NCBI GenBank assembly: GCA_947624045.1
Contig: CANQIL010000008.1
Coordinates: 1-46,053, forward strand
Source of the DNA: an uncultured Bacilli bacterium
Lineage (GTDB): Bacteria; Bacillota_I; Bacilli_A; RF39; UBA660
Direction: 5' to 3'
Length of the DNA stretch: 46,053 nt
Below, piece after piece: positions 1-9,638 of the stretch. The notes under the pieces were generated by a model that was given only the letters and a program-made list of their open reading frames with translations, was not told the DNA's origin and did no database searches. Each line of letters begins with the position of its first letter. The first letter of the stretch is position 1. Both the position numbers and the translations under genes were made by a program.

Positions 1-135
1 ATTTTTCTAAAATTTTATATTCATCTACCCTCATAGAACCTATAATTACATTTTCATTCTCGGACAATCTCCCCCATTGGGTATTGTCAAGAACTTTTTA
101 ATTTTTTTTGCATTTGCACAATAATTTGACTTGTC

Positions 136-159
136 AAAAAAAAAAGACAATTACTTGTC
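136..159 (-). terminator. intrinsic terminator of the copA/ttcA-like operon
   Basis: On the minus strand GACAA-GTAA-TTGTC forms a short stem overlapping the stop codon of the ttcA-like gene and is followed directly by ten T. The stem is only 5 bp, but its position and the T-run fit a rho-independent terminator. Confidence 0.55.
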
Positions 160-981
160 CTCTTTGTCATAACTATCTAAAAAACTTTTATATTCCCCAT
201 TTTTCTTAATACCTAAAATACAGTCTATATTTACATTATCTAAAGCTTTAAAAATATTATCATCTACTTTAGGATTGACTTCTTTTAACTTCTTAATAAG
301 CTTCTTCATTTCTAAACGCTTACTTCCCTCATCATTTATATTACAATTCTCTGTAAAACGACAAGCGCAATTTAAAAAAGTTAAATTATTATACTTAGCC
401 CACTCTATAATACTATCTTCCTTAACTAAATAAAGCGGTCTAATTAACTCTAACCCTGGAAAATTCTCACTATGTAACTTAGGCATCATCGTCTTAACTT
501 CCGATGAATAAAACATGGCGAGTAAGGAAGTTTCAATTACATCGTTAAAATGATGACCTAGCGCAATTTTGTTGCAACCCAACTCTTTAGCCTTATTATA
601 AAGGCATCCTCTGCGCATTCTAGCACATAAGTAACAAGGGCTTTTATCTATATCTTTAACAATATCAAAAATATCACTTGTAAATATTTGGATAGGAATA
701 TTCAAAATCTTAGCATTTTCTTCAATTAACTCTCTATTTACTTTATTATATCCTGGGTCCATTACAACATAATGCACATCAAAATTAACGTCACTATGTC
801 TATGCAACTCTTGAACACACTTAGCTAGTAAAAATGAATCCTTACCACCACTAATACAAACCATTATACTATCATTTTCTTTTATAAGCTCATATTCTTT
901 AAACGCTTTTACAAATCTAGCCCAAATTACTTTACGATATTTTTTAATAATACTACGTTCTATCTCTTGAAATCTTTGCAT
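151..981 (-). CDS. TtcA-like PP-loop ATPase (tRNA thiolation family)
   Basis: An adenine-nucleotide alpha-hydrolase (PP-loop) protein of 276 residues. The ATP pyrophosphatase motif SGGKDS is at 44-49. A CYLC pair (C116, C119) followed by RMRRG matches the first cysteine pair of TtcA, and a second cluster (C205, C207, C213) replaces the usual second CxxC. TtcA enzymes activate C32 of some tRNAs with ATP and thiolate it using an iron-sulfur cluster. Family membership is clear, but the substrate here is inferred, and related Firmicute proteins may act on other targets. The ATG has GAGGT upstream, inside the last codons of copA. The genes overlap by 22 bases, so translation is probably coupled to the copper operon. 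Confidence 0.8.
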   Translation of the reverse strand: MQRFQEIERSIIKKYRKVIWARFVKAFKEYELIKENDSIMVCISGGKDSFLLAKCVQELHRHSDVNFDVHYVVMDPGYNKVNRELIEENAKILNIPIQIFTSDIFDIVKDIDKSPCYLCARMRRGCLYNKAKELGCNKIALGHHFNDVIETSLLAMFYSSEVKTMMPKLHSENFPGLELIRPLYLVKEDSIIEWAKYNNLTFLNCACRFTENCNINDEGSKRLEMKKLIKKLKEVNPKVDDNIFKALDNVNIDCILGIKKNGEYKSFLDSYDKEDK

Positions 982-3176
982 TTTCTTAACCTCAATGAAT
1001 TAAATACTACTGTTAGACTACTAAGAGTCATGGCTATTCCAGCAAATGACGGATTCATACTAATTCCAAACGGCTTCAATAAGCCAACTGCAATAGGTAC
1101 CATACATATATTATAAAAGAATGCCCAAAACAAATTTTGCTTTATTATTCTTAAAGTTTTACTACTTATATTAAATAAATTAACTATATTATCTAAATTA
1201 TCATTCATAAGTATTACATCAGCTGAATCTACTGCTATATCGGTACCACTATTAAAACTAACACCAATACTAGCTGTCGCTAAAGAAGGAGCATCATTAA
1301 TACCGTCACCCACCATTAAAACAGACTTATCTTTTTTAAGTAACTCTTTAATAAACTTAGTCTTCTCTTGTGGTAATACATTCGCAATAACTCTTTTTAT
1401 ACCAAGCTTCTTTGCCATAATATTCGCAACTTTTTCGTTGTCACCTGTCAACATAATTACATCTTTTTTCTCAGCTAATAGCTTTTTAACAGTATCCTTA
1501 GCTTCACTTCTAGCAATATCAGAAATACCTACTAAACCTAATACTTCTTTATCTTCTATTAAATAGATAAGACTATTAGCTTTATTTTCTAACTCTTGCT
1601 TTTTACTAGCTAAAAAGGCATCTTCCTTAATCTTTAACTTTGTAAATAACTTCTCACTACCAACATAAACTTCCCTTTTATCAATAATGCCTTTAAGGCC
1701 TATACCAGGTAGATTTAAAAAATCATCAACTTTTTCTAAAGAAACATTATTTTTATCTACATAAATCTTAAAAGCATTCGCAATAGGATGAGTAGAATAA
1801 GCCTCTATCGAAGCTATTTTTAATAATAATTCTTCATCAGTATAATTAGATTTATTAATTACTTGTTCAATTTGCAAATTACCATAAGTAAGTGACCCAG
1901 TCTTATCAAAAACAACTGTATCTATTTTACTTATAATTTCTAAAGTAGCACTATTTTTTATTAATATCCCCTTTTTAGTAGCCGTCCCCATACTTACAAC
2001 TACTGCAAGAGGTGTTGCTAAACCTAAAGAGCACGGACAAGCAACTACTAATACCGTTACAAAAGCTTTTATACTTTCATTAAATGAACTACCAAATATT
2101 AAATTAAAAATAAAAGTCATAAAAGCTATAAGCATTATACTAGGCACAAAATAACTACTAATTTTATCCGCTAATCTTTGAACAGGTGCTTTAGTATTAG
2201 TTGCTTCTACTACTAATTTAACTATCTCAGAAATAGTTGAATCTTTACCTATTTTCAAAGCTTCATATTCTATATAGCCATCTATATTTAGACTACCTGC
2301 TACTACTTTATCATTAACTTTCTTTTTACTAGGAATAGCTTCACCTGTAATAAAAGCTTCGTCAATATGAGCTTCTCCTTTAGTAATAACACCATCAACA
2401 GCTATTTTCATACCTGGCTTACATACTAAATTATCTTTTTTTAATACTTCATCAATAGTAACTTCTACAACTTCATCTTTCTTCTTTAAAAGAGCTTTTG
2501 TCGGTGTAATTTGCACTAATTCTTTTAAAGCCTCTTTTGTTTTTTCTTTACTAGCATTATCAATAATTCTACCTAATTTTATAAAATAAATAATTATTAC
2601 ACAAGACTCAAAATAAAGATTCATAACTAGAGCTTTGCCATTTATTATCAAAATAAAATTAACTATACTATATATAAAACTAGTTATAACACCAAGCGTT
2701 ACTAAAGTATCCATATTAGGCGTTTTATGATAAAAGTTCTTAAACCCACTTTTAAAAATATCCAAGCCATATATTAAAAAAGGGATTGTAAGTATAAGTA
2801 AACTTAAAGCATAATTAATGGGATATTTATGCATACTTAAAAAGCTTATTTCTTTTAAGCCTATCATAGGTCCCATAGATATATATAAGACTAATAGAGC
2901 TAATAAACCTAATATAATTAAAGGAACTATTTTTTCTTTATCATTACTTTTTTCTTCTAAGGGATTAAAAAGGCCGGCACTTTCAAAACCAGCTTCGTCA
3001 ACAAATCTTTCTAAATCAGCTAAAGTAAGATAATCTTCATACTCAATAGTAGCTTGAGCCATTACTAAATTAACATTAGCATTTATTATGCCTTTTTGTT
3101 TATTCAAATATTTTTCAAGTCCAACTTGACAAGCACTACAAGTCATTCCTTTAATATTTAAAATTACTTTAGACAT
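960..3176 (-). CDS. copA: copper-exporting P1B-type ATPase
   Basis: Heavy-metal P-type ATPase of 738 residues that pumps Cu(I) out across the membrane. In order: one N-terminal heavy-metal-associated domain with GMTCSAC (C13, C16), membrane segments from about 83, actuator TGEA at 278-281, the transmembrane CPC metal motif at 380-382, the phosphorylation site DKTG at 424-427, the P1B His-Pro motif (H463-P464) and the hinge GDGINDAP at 623-630. CPC with a single CxxC domain is the CopA signature. It lies 11 bases after csoR and is read from the csoR promoter. An AGGTGA ribosome-binding site precedes the ATG. One metal-binding domain is fewer than the two in Bacillus CopA. Confidence 0.96.
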   Translation of the reverse strand: MSKVILNIKGMTCSACQVGLEKYLNKQKGIINANVNLVMAQATIEYEDYLTLADLERFVDEAGFESAGLFNPLEEKSNDKEKIVPLIILGLLALLVLYISMGPMIGLKEISFLSMHKYPINYALSLLILTIPFLIYGLDIFKSGFKNFYHKTPNMDTLVTLGVITSFIYSIVNFILIINGKALVMNLYFESCVIIIYFIKLGRIIDNASKEKTKEALKELVQITPTKALLKKKDEVVEVTIDEVLKKDNLVCKPGMKIAVDGVITKGEAHIDEAFITGEAIPSKKKVNDKVVAGSLNIDGYIEYEALKIGKDSTISEIVKLVVEATNTKAPVQRLADKISSYFVPSIMLIAFMTFIFNLIFGSSFNESIKAFVTVLVVACPCSLGLATPLAVVVSMGTATKKGILIKNSATLEIISKIDTVVFDKTGSLTYGNLQIEQVINKSNYTDEELLLKIASIEAYSTHPIANAFKIYVDKNNVSLEKVDDFLNLPGIGLKGIIDKREVYVGSEKLFTKLKIKEDAFLASKKQELENKANSLIYLIEDKEVLGLVGISDIARSEAKDTVKKLLAEKKDVIMLTGDNEKVANIMAKKLGIKRVIANVLPQEKTKFIKELLKKDKSVLMVGDGINDAPSLATASIGVSFNSGTDIAVDSADVILMNDNLDNIVNLFNISSKTLRIIKQNLFWAFFYNICMVPIAVGLLKPFGISMNPSFAGIAMTLSSLTVVFNSLRLRKCKDFKR

Positions 3177-3187
3177 TATAAGTCACC

Positions 3188-3475
3188 TTACTTAATTTTT
3201 TGAAATAAACTAATAACTTCTTCTACAGCTTTTGTATTATCTTTATTAATTTCATCAGCTAGACAATTAGTTAGATGATCTTTTAGTACCCTCTCACCTA
3301 TTCCTTTTAAAGAACTAATAACAGCAGAAACCTGAATTAAAATATCTCCACAAAATCTGTCATCATCAACCATTTTAATGATTCCTTTTACTTGACCATC
3401 AACAGTAGTTAAACGATTAGCTAAATATTGCTTCTCAGCTTCAGTTCTTTTAGTTTCTTTTCTTTTTCTTTCCAT
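3188..3475 (-). CDS. csoR: CsoR-type copper-sensing repressor
   Basis: Small all-helical repressor of the CsoR/RcnR (DUF156) family, 95 residues. The Cu(I)-binding triad is present as C42, H67 and C71, in the contexts RFCGD and DHLTNC. In the family, apo-CsoR binds DNA and Cu(I) releases it, inducing the exporter. Here it is the first gene before copA, and a GC-rich palindrome fills the spacer of its promoter, so autoregulation and control of copA are expected. The lysine/arginine-rich N-terminal 15 residues are typical. Confidence 0.93.
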   Translation of the reverse strand: MERKRKETKRTEAEKQYLANRLTTVDGQVKGIIKMVDDDRFCGDILIQVSAVISSLKGIGERVLKDHLTNCLADEINKDNTKAVEEVISLFQKIK

Positions 3476-3497
3476 TTTTCTTCATCTCCATAGCAAA

Positions 3498-3526
3498 AGT
3501 ATACCACCCTATACGGGTGGTGTCAA
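3498..3526 (-). promoter_or_regulatory. csoR-copA promoter with CsoR operator in the spacer
   Basis: On the minus strand TTGACA (3526-3521) and TATACT (3503-3498) are separated by exactly 17 bases, CCACCCGTATAGGGTGG, a near-perfect inverted repeat (CCACCC / GGGTGG). GC-rich pseudo-palindromes of this kind are the known CsoR operator type. A repressor bound here would occlude both core elements. Transcription should start about 16 bases before the csoR ATG. Confidence 0.88.
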
Positions 3527-3528
3527 CA

Positions 3529-5745
3529 CTAAATTAATTCATCATCTTCTTTAAGAATATCTTCATTAACTTTGATATCATCAGTTTTTTCTTCTACTTT
3601 TTCATTATCATCCCTATTAATAATTGCATTATCATCTATCTGTTTTAAAATATTAGCATTTAAAGGATTATCACTAAGACTTCCACTTAAATAATTATAA
3701 CTTGTTTCAGTATCATTTTGTGATAATGTATCTTCATTAGAAATAATTTCTTCATCTTTAACAACATCATAATTTACAGAAGTTTCAACATTATTGTCAA
3801 TATTATTTTCTTCATAAGTATTTTCTTTATTAAAATTACCTTCTGTTTTTGTATTAACAACTGCATTATTTACTCCAACAAACTGATTATTATCAATATT
3901 GCTAGTATCATTAATAACTACATTACTATTAACTTCAGTAAACTGTTTATCATTAATATTATTGGGATAATTAGTAGTAACATCGTTATTCATATTAACG
4001 TTACTATTTTCATCAACATTAATATCATTGTTAGTAGCCTTGTCTGTTTCGGCAAAGAAATCTTTATTTTCACCTATAGGGTCTAAAGATAAAATATTTT
4101 CATTTAAGCTCTTAAGTCTTCTAGAATGTTTCTTATTTTTTAAAGCTTTATTTTTTTCATTTTTTCTACTCTTAGTAATAGTTCTTATTAAAATAACGAT
4201 TGCTAAAAGAGAAGTTAAGATAGCTCCAAAGATAATAAACTTCATTTTATTAAATTTTTGTTCTTCGGATACAATTGAATTGGCTTTTTCGTAATCATAA
4301 GCTATTTCAAAATCTCCTTCAGGAGGATTTTTTTCTAGGTATTTAGCAATTTCTGAATCTTTTTCCACATGGAAAATTGTTTTATTCAAGCCTTTTTCAT
4401 TAGCAAAAATATTTTTGCCTATCTTCTTTATTGTTTTTGGTAAATAAATATCTTTCGCATAAACATCTGAAAAAGCGTGACTTTCTATCTTTTCTAAGCC
4501 CTCTAGAAAGATTATTGTCTTAGCAGGCGTATAGGAAAAGCTGCCATTTTCTACTGTCTTAACACTTTCTGGTACAATAATTGTTTTTACTTTTTTATTA
4601 TAGTAATCAGAGAATGCTTCCGTTGCTATGGTTTTAACTCCTGATGGTATTTGTACAACTGTTGCTTGTTTTGAACAAGCATACAAGATATCATTTCTAA
4701 TCGCAAAGCCATCATTGAGAAAACTCTTTACTTCCTTATAAGAATAATTGACATATTCTTGACACTTTGTAATAATTTCATTACTACTTTCATAATCATA
4801 TTCAATATTGATATCAGACCCACCATAGTTACTTTGTAAATAAGTATCTACTACTGAGCCTCTTACTATATGAAAAGTTGGCTTTTCAATAATCTTACTA
4901 CCAAACGCATTTGCGCCTATACTAGTAATAGAAGCTGGTAAGTAAATATCAACAAAATCAGTATCTAGAAAAGCTTCTGCTCCAATTTCAACAACGCCAT
5001 CTTCTAATACTAATTCATCTGTATTTAAATATTGAAAAGCAGAATCATCTATTTTTAAAACATTTTTAGGTATAACTAAACTACTAAAATAATAAACATT
5101 ATCACTGTCAAAACTAGCTACTTCTTTTATTGTTGCCGGTAAAATTAACTTTCTTTTAGTTCCTAAATATTTTTTTAAAACGCCATCAACAGCAATAAAG
5201 CCCTCTTCATCAGCCATTGATTTATCATATTTTTCATTTAGTTCATATAATTTATAACTCTTTTGAGCTTCAACTAAATCAGCATAACAAGTAACACTTT
5301 GACTAGGTACTGTCAATACTTGATTATTTAATATAAATGGATAACTTTTATCTTTATAAGTAAATGTACCTTGATTATTATCCATTTGATATGTAAATTT
5401 TCTAACTACATGTTGAGCTTCTTCATAATCATCATTGTAAAGTAAACTTGTCCAACCAATGTCAACTTTATTTTTAGATTTAAAATTTAACGTAATACGA
5501 TAATTTTCTAAGTTATAATAATCAATTGCATCTTCAAAATCAGCACTTGTTTCATAATCTTCTATATTAATTTTTAAGCCTTCTTCTACATTTGGTAAAT
5601 TAAAGTAATTATTAATTGCATTTCCTTTTACAATATTACAGTACCACTCTTTATTTAAAGCATCTGGTATATCATCTTTAGCATAAACCTTTACACTAGA
5701 AAAGACAATTAACAATATTAAAAAATACAAACTCTTTTTCTTCAT
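3529..5745 (-). CDS. BspA-type leucine-rich-repeat membrane protein with Asn-rich tail
   Basis: 738 residues. A signal peptide lies at about 1-22 (KKK, hydrophobic core, VYA end). BspA/LRR_5-type repeats occur in two blocks (about 195-290 and 360-460), with recurring units such as LILPATIKEVA, LVIPKNVLKI, IYLPASITSIGANAF and IIVPESVKTVENGSF. One membrane segment follows at 502-520 and then RTITKSRKNEK, so positive-inside topology puts the repeats outside. The last ~218 residues are low-complexity and rich in Asn/Asp/Glu, with a degenerate duplication (KQFTEVNSNVVIN and NQFVGVNNAVVN). BspA-like repeats serve in adhesion or host interaction. The long predicted cytoplasmic tail is unusual for these normally secreted or wall-anchored proteins. 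No ligand can be named. Confidence 0.8.
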   Translation of the reverse strand: MKKKSLYFLILLIVFSSVKVYAKDDIPDALNKEWYCNIVKGNAINNYFNLPNVEEGLKINIEDYETSADFEDAIDYYNLENYRITLNFKSKNKVDIGWTSLLYNDDYEEAQHVVRKFTYQMDNNQGTFTYKDKSYPFILNNQVLTVPSQSVTCYADLVEAQKSYKLYELNEKYDKSMADEEGFIAVDGVLKKYLGTKRKLILPATIKEVASFDSDNVYYFSSLVIPKNVLKIDDSAFQYLNTDELVLEDGVVEIGAEAFLDTDFVDIYLPASITSIGANAFGSKIIEKPTFHIVRGSVVDTYLQSNYGGSDINIEYDYESSNEIITKCQEYVNYSYKEVKSFLNDGFAIRNDILYACSKQATVVQIPSGVKTIATEAFSDYYNKKVKTIIVPESVKTVENGSFSYTPAKTIIFLEGLEKIESHAFSDVYAKDIYLPKTIKKIGKNIFANEKGLNKTIFHVEKDSEIAKYLEKNPPEGDFEIAYDYEKANSIVSEEQKFNKMKFIIFGAILTSLLAIVILIRTITKSRKNEKNKALKNKKHSRRLKSLNENILSLDPIGENKDFFAETDKATNNDINVDENSNVNMNNDVTTNYPNNINDKQFTEVNSNVVINDTSNIDNNQFVGVNNAVVNTKTEGNFNKENTYEENNIDNNVETSVNYDVVKDEEIISNEDTLSQNDTETSYNYLSGSLSDNPLNANILKQIDDNAIINRDDNEKVEEKTDDIKVNEDILKEDDELI

Positions 5746-5808
5746 AATAAATGCCTCTTTTTATTCTATTCAATTTAGTATATTTTCTTTATCATATAAC
5801 AGTATATC

Positions 5809-5849
5809 AAAAAATAGTAAATATTTCTATAGCTATTTACTATTTTTTT
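5809..5849. terminator. strong bidirectional terminator after the fabG-like gene
   Basis: Perfect inverted repeat AAAAAATAGTAAATA / TATTTACTATTTTTT with a 10-base loop, about 20 bases past the stop of the leftward SDR gene. The T-run on the minus strand ends the upstream transcript before the BspA-like gene. Confidence 0.85.
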
Positions 5850-5870
5850 CATTAAAGTGTAAAAATACTT

Positions 5871-6611
5871 TTAATTTTTAGCAGCTCCATCTACTTGAAG
5901 AACTACTCCTGTTATATAACTAGCCATATTGCTTGCTAAAAATAAGAAAGCATTAGCTATATCTCTGGGCTCTCCAATTCTACCTAATGGAATAGTTTTA
6001 ATAAGTGGCTCTATCATTTCTTTAGGTAGTTTAGCAACCATATCCGTATTTATAATACCTGGCGCAACGGCATTTACTCTTATATTAAAAGGGGCTAGTT
6101 CTAAAGCTAAAGATTTTGTTAAACCATTAACAGCAAATTTACTAGCTGGATAACCTACACCTGATTTTTGTCCGTAAATGCTTACCATTGAACTAGTATT
6201 TAAAATAACACCTTGCCCTTTTTCTTTCATATATGGAACAACGGCTTTAATCATATTAAACATAGCTAAAACATTTATATCCATTATTTGTTCAAAGTCT
6301 AAAGATGTTGTATCTTCAATTTTTTTATTAGCCGAAACTCCAGCATTGTTTATTAAAATATCGATTCGGCCAAACTTTTCTGTTATCTCTTTAACTACAC
6401 TTTCTACTTCTTCATAATTACTTAAATTTGGATAATATCCTAAACAATCAAATCCTTCTTTTTTTAATATCTCTTTAGCATTATCAACCGTTTCTTCTTT
6501 AGACCCAAAAATAATTACATTAGCTTTCTTTTCTAAAAAAGACCTCGCAATTTCTAAGCCTATCCCTCTCGTAGCTCCTGTAATAACTACTACTTTATCT
6601 TCAAAATCCAT
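5871..6611 (-). CDS. FabG-like short-chain dehydrogenase/reductase
   Basis: Classical SDR of about 246 residues. It has the Rossmann TGATRGIG cofactor motif near the N-terminus, NNAG, and a YxxxK pair in the GYPASKFAVNG segment. It most resembles 3-oxoacyl-[ACP] reductase (FabG), the NADPH-dependent ketoreduction step of fatty-acid synthesis. No other fab gene is nearby, so a different ketone substrate is possible. The frame stays open to a TTG at 6623, but the ATG at 6611 gives the usual N-terminus. The upstream gene ends in TGA at 6620-6622, so translation is probably coupled. Confidence 0.8.
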   Translation of the reverse strand: MDFEDKVVVITGATRGIGLEIARSFLEKKANVIIFGSKEETVDNAKEILKKEGFDCLGYYPNLSNYEEVESVVKEITEKFGRIDILINNAGVSANKKIEDTTSLDFEQIMDINVLAMFNMIKAVVPYMKEKGQGVILNTSSMVSIYGQKSGVGYPASKFAVNGLTKSLALELAPFNIRVNAVAPGIINTDMVAKLPKEMIEPLIKTIPLGRIGEPRDIANAFLFLASNMASYITGVVLQVDGAAKN

Positions 6612-6619
6612 TGTTTTCT

Positions 6620-7129
6620 TCAACTCTCTTCTATGATTAAATTTTCCTTTTTATACTTTTTCAACAATTTTCTTATCTCTTCTTCTTTAGAACTATCAAA
6701 AAAGAAAAAGCACGGCGTTTTAGTTAGAATAGTAATACTATACTTCTTTATAACAACAGCTTGAACTAAATCCCAGGAAAAATGCATCTCAATATTTTTA
6801 TAAGAATCATTTATAATACCTTTTTCATTAATTATAGTATTGCCTTTTAAATTATTTTTATTAATAACTCTTTCACTAATATAAATAGTATGTAAAAAAA
6901 GATTAAGTAAATCAGCAAATATAAATAGGAAAAATATTATCTTATTATTAATTGTTAAAAACAAAACGCCAAATAATAAAAGTAAAATACTTATTAAAAA
7001 CAAATTTTCTAAATAAGTTGTAACATTTATATTTTTACTTTTTAAAATTATTCTTTTGGCCGTTGCGACTCCTTGTGCTTCATTAAAACATTTAAAAAAG
7101 TTTTGGGAAAAATCATTTTCTATCTTCAT
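6620..7129 (-). CDS. YcxB-like membrane protein
   Basis: 169 residues with two close membrane segments (about 40-85 in the mature frame) and a C-terminal beta-rich region, NEKGIINDSYKN then FSWDLVQAVVIKKYSITIL, that resembles the YcxB-like domain. Function is unknown. A further ATG lies upstream at 7141, but GGAGG sits seven bases before the ATG at 7129, which I take as the start. It follows ftsZ after a terminator hairpin and overlaps the SDR region. Confidence 0.6.
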   Translation of the reverse strand: MKIENDFSQNFFKCFNEAQGVATAKRIILKSKNINVTTYLENLFLISILLLLFGVLFLTINNKIIFFLFIFADLLNLFLHTIYISERVINKNNLKGNTIINEKGIINDSYKNIEMHFSWDLVQAVVIKKYSITILTKTPCFFFFDSSKEEEIRKLLKKYKKENLIIEES

Positions 7130-7160
7130 AAGTACCTCCATTAACTCTATTATATATAGA

Positions 7161-7187
7161 AAAAATCTAATAAAACATTAGATTTTT
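7161..7187 (-). terminator. terminator downstream of ftsZ
   Basis: Minus strand AAAAATCTAAT-GTTTT-ATTAGATTTTT, an 11-bp stem ending in a T-run and overlapping the ftsZ stop codon. It probably ends the division cluster. Confidence 0.8.
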
Positions 7188-8310
7188 AAAAATTCCTATC
7201 TCTTAAGAATGGTGGCAATTCATAATCTCCTCCTGTTGAGGTATCATCATCGTCATCATCTTGTAATACTTCAGGTACTGGTTTATATGTATCTGGAGTA
7301 GTTCTTCTATTTTGTTGTGGACTAGCAGCAGCTTGTAAGACAGGTTCTTCTTTCTTTTTAACTTTATCAAAACCTGTAGCAATAACTGTAACAATTACTT
7401 CATCTGATAAATTTTCATTTATTACAGAACCAAAAATAGTATTAATATCTGTATTAGCAGCTGCTCTTACAACTTCGGCAGCTTGTTCTGCTTCAAACAA
7501 TGTTAAATTAACACCACCAGTTATATTGATAATAGCATCCGTAGCTCCCTCAATTGAAGCATCTAGTAATGGACTAGAAACAGCTTGTCTAGCAGCTTCA
7601 ATCGCTCTATCTTCACCCATACCAATACCAATTCCAATAATAGCACGACCTGATTTTTCCATAACGGCTCTTACATCCGCAAAGTCCAAGTTAACAAGTC
7701 CAACAACAGCTATTAAATCAGAAATTGACTGAACACCACGACGTAAAACATTATCAACTTCTTTAAAAGCTTCTAACATTGGTGTTGTTTTATCAATTAT
7801 TTCTCTTAATCTATCATTAGGAATTACTATCAATGTATCAACATGCTTTCTTAACTCTTCAATACCAGCTAAAGCATTGTCCATACGTTTTTTACCTTCA
7901 AATGAGAAAGGCTTTGTTACGATAGCAACCGTCAAAGCACCTAAGCCTTGAGCAATTTCGGCAACAATTGGCGCAGCACCCGTTCCTGTTCCACCACCCA
8001 TTCCTGAAGTGATGAAAACCATATCGGCACCTGTCAAAGCTTCTTCTATTTCTTTTTTAGATTCTAAAGCTGCTTCTTTACCAATTTCGGGCTTAGCTCC
8101 AGCTCCTAATCCATCAGTTAAATTAGCACCAATTTGAATTTTTATATCTGCTTTTGAAGTATTTAAAACTTGTAAATCTGTATTAGCGGCAATAAATTCT
8201 ACACCTTTAACACCAGATTCAACCATTCTATTAATAGCGTTACCACCGCCACCACCTAGGCCGATAACTTTTATTTTTGCTAACTGATCCATTTCTAATC
8301 CGCCTATCAT
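7186..8310 (-). CDS. ftsZ: cell division GTPase FtsZ
   Basis: Tubulin-like GTPase of 374 residues that polymerises into the Z-ring. It shows the nucleotide-binding GLGGGGGNA (17-25), the tubulin signature GGGTGTG at 105-111, and the T7-loop region [12 protein letters not shown] variable acidic linker (run of six Asp) leads to the C-terminal peptide [12 protein letters not shown], which in other bacteria binds FtsA and other partners. AGGAGG lies eight bases before the ATG. It sits 12 bases after ftsA. Confidence 0.98.
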   Translation of the reverse strand: MIGGLEMDQLAKIKVIGLGGGGGNAINRMVESGVKGVEFIAANTDLQVLNTSKADIKIQIGANLTDGLGAGAKPEIGKEAALESKKEIEEALTGADMVFITSGMGGGTGTGAAPIVAEIAQGLGALTVAIVTKPFSFEGKKRMDNALAGIEELRKHVDTLIVIPNDRLREIIDKTTPMLEAFKEVDNVLRRGVQSISDLIAVVGLVNLDFADVRAVMEKSGRAIIGIGIGMGEDRAIEAARQAVSSPLLDASIEGATDAIINITGGVNLTLFEAEQAAEVVRAAANTDINTIFGSVINENLSDEVIVTVIATGFDKVKKKEEPVLQAAASPQQNRRTTPDTYKPVPEVLQDDDDDDTSTGGDYELPPFLRDRNF

Positions 8311-8322
8311 ACCTTATCCTCC

Positions 8323-9564
8323 TTAATCATCAAAAAAATGTCTAAATATCTTACTCGTTATATTTTCATCAACGTTCTCTGTAACTTCTGTTTCTTTTAT
8401 TAAATTATTAATATCATTATCCTCAACCATATTATAACTTTTACCACGTAAAGATAACTTATCAGCAAAATACTTAACAACTCCTAGAGCACTACTATAT
8501 TTATTATGTCTTACCCCAACAGTTGAAATACTGCATACTTTGGCTACAAAACCAAATTCATCATCAACAATAGTTTGGAAACCAGCTATCTCACTTAAGC
8601 CACCTGTTATTATTATATAACGGATTTCTCTATTTGTTAAGTTTTTTATTTCATTTTTAACAAGTTTTAATATTTCCTTTAACCTAGCTTCTACTACTTT
8701 AGAAATATCTACTTGTGATACTTCCTTAGTTTCATTTTCAGTATTAGTAATTTCAATATTATCTGTATTATCAGCATTTTTACTAACCGCAACAGCAAAC
8801 GTTTCTTTTATTTTTTTAGAAGTTTTTAAATCTATTTTATAAACATAAGAAATATCTTTATCAACATTCTTACTACCTACAGGTATAGTACTATTTTTAA
8901 TTTGTATACCTCTATTATAAATAGCTACATTAGTCTTAGTTTCACCTATATTAATTATGGCTCCTACTAATTCATCTAATCTTTTACTTTTAACGGTATA
9001 ATAGTCCCCCGTAGAAGTATAGGCTATATCAACTGTTTCTAAACCACTTAGTTTTAATACTTCTAAAATACGATACAAAGGTTCTTTTTCTAAAGTACTT
9101 ATTACTACTTTAGTTTCTATTTTACTACCTCTCATCTTTTTAGGGTCTTTTATTTCTTCTTTTTTATCAACAGTAAAACCAATTGGAATTGATGTAACAA
9201 GCTCTTCATTTTTTAAGTTTAAGTCTTTTAAGGCATCTCCAATAGCATTACTAACATCTATTCCCGTAATACAATTATAGTCTGATACTTCAGCACTACC
9301 TTTTAATATATCCATTTTGCAGTCAGTTGGTGGTACACAAGCAATTACTTTTTTTATTTTAAAGCCTAGCATTTCTTCAACATCTTTTAAAGCTTCTTTA
9401 ACACTAGAAACAGCTGCTTTAGTATCGGTAATTTGCCCATCTTTAATACCATGTGCTCTAACACTAGTAGCTGCTATACAATTGAACTTATCATTCTTTT
9501 TTTCACAAACTACTATCTTTATACTATGACTACCTAAATCTATTCCAGTATAAATACTATCCAT
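8323..9564 (-). CDS. ftsA: cell division protein FtsA
   Basis: Actin-fold protein of 413 residues that tethers FtsZ filaments to the membrane. The N-terminal GIDLGSHSIKIVV is the phosphate-1 motif, a 1C-type domain follows, and IITGGLSEIAG is the adenosine-binding segment. The last residues, TSKIFRHFF, form the short amphipathic membrane-targeting helix typical of FtsA. AGGAG precedes the ATG, and a dedicated promoter lies just upstream, so ftsA-ftsZ can be expressed apart from the GT-C genes. Confidence 0.96.
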   Translation of the reverse strand: MDSIYTGIDLGSHSIKIVVCEKKNDKFNCIAATSVRAHGIKDGQITDTKAAVSSVKEALKDVEEMLGFKIKKVIACVPPTDCKMDILKGSAEVSDYNCITGIDVSNAIGDALKDLNLKNEELVTSIPIGFTVDKKEEIKDPKKMRGSKIETKVVISTLEKEPLYRILEVLKLSGLETVDIAYTSTGDYYTVKSKRLDELVGAIINIGETKTNVAIYNRGIQIKNSTIPVGSKNVDKDISYVYKIDLKTSKKIKETFAVAVSKNADNTDNIEITNTENETKEVSQVDISKVVEARLKEILKLVKNEIKNLTNREIRYIIITGGLSEIAGFQTIVDDEFGFVAKVCSISTVGVRHNKYSSALGVVKYFADKLSLRGKSYNMVEDNDINNLIKETEVTENVDENITSKIFRHFFDD

Positions 9565-9588
9565 AACAAACTCCTATCTTCAAATCTA

Positions 9589-9616
9589 ATTATACTATAA
9601 ATTAAAAATTTGTAAA
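9589..9616 (-). promoter_or_regulatory. promoter of ftsA-ftsZ
   Basis: Minus strand TTTACA (9616-9611), 16-base spacer, TATAAT (9594-9589), about 25 bases before the ftsA ATG. Confidence 0.7.
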
Positions 9617-9638
9617 ATATTTTTTCTTCATTTCTAAG

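Noticed and set aside
1-96. Open frame on the minus strand running off the left edge (contains LSENENVIIGSMRVDEYKIL)
   Set aside because: About 30 codons, no good ribosome-binding site for its TTG or ATG and no family recognised. The window cuts it off, so it cannot be told from chance.
7203-7394. 63-codon frame inside the ftsZ end
   Set aside because: Shadow of the FtsZ C-terminal linker in another frame, with no ribosome-binding site.
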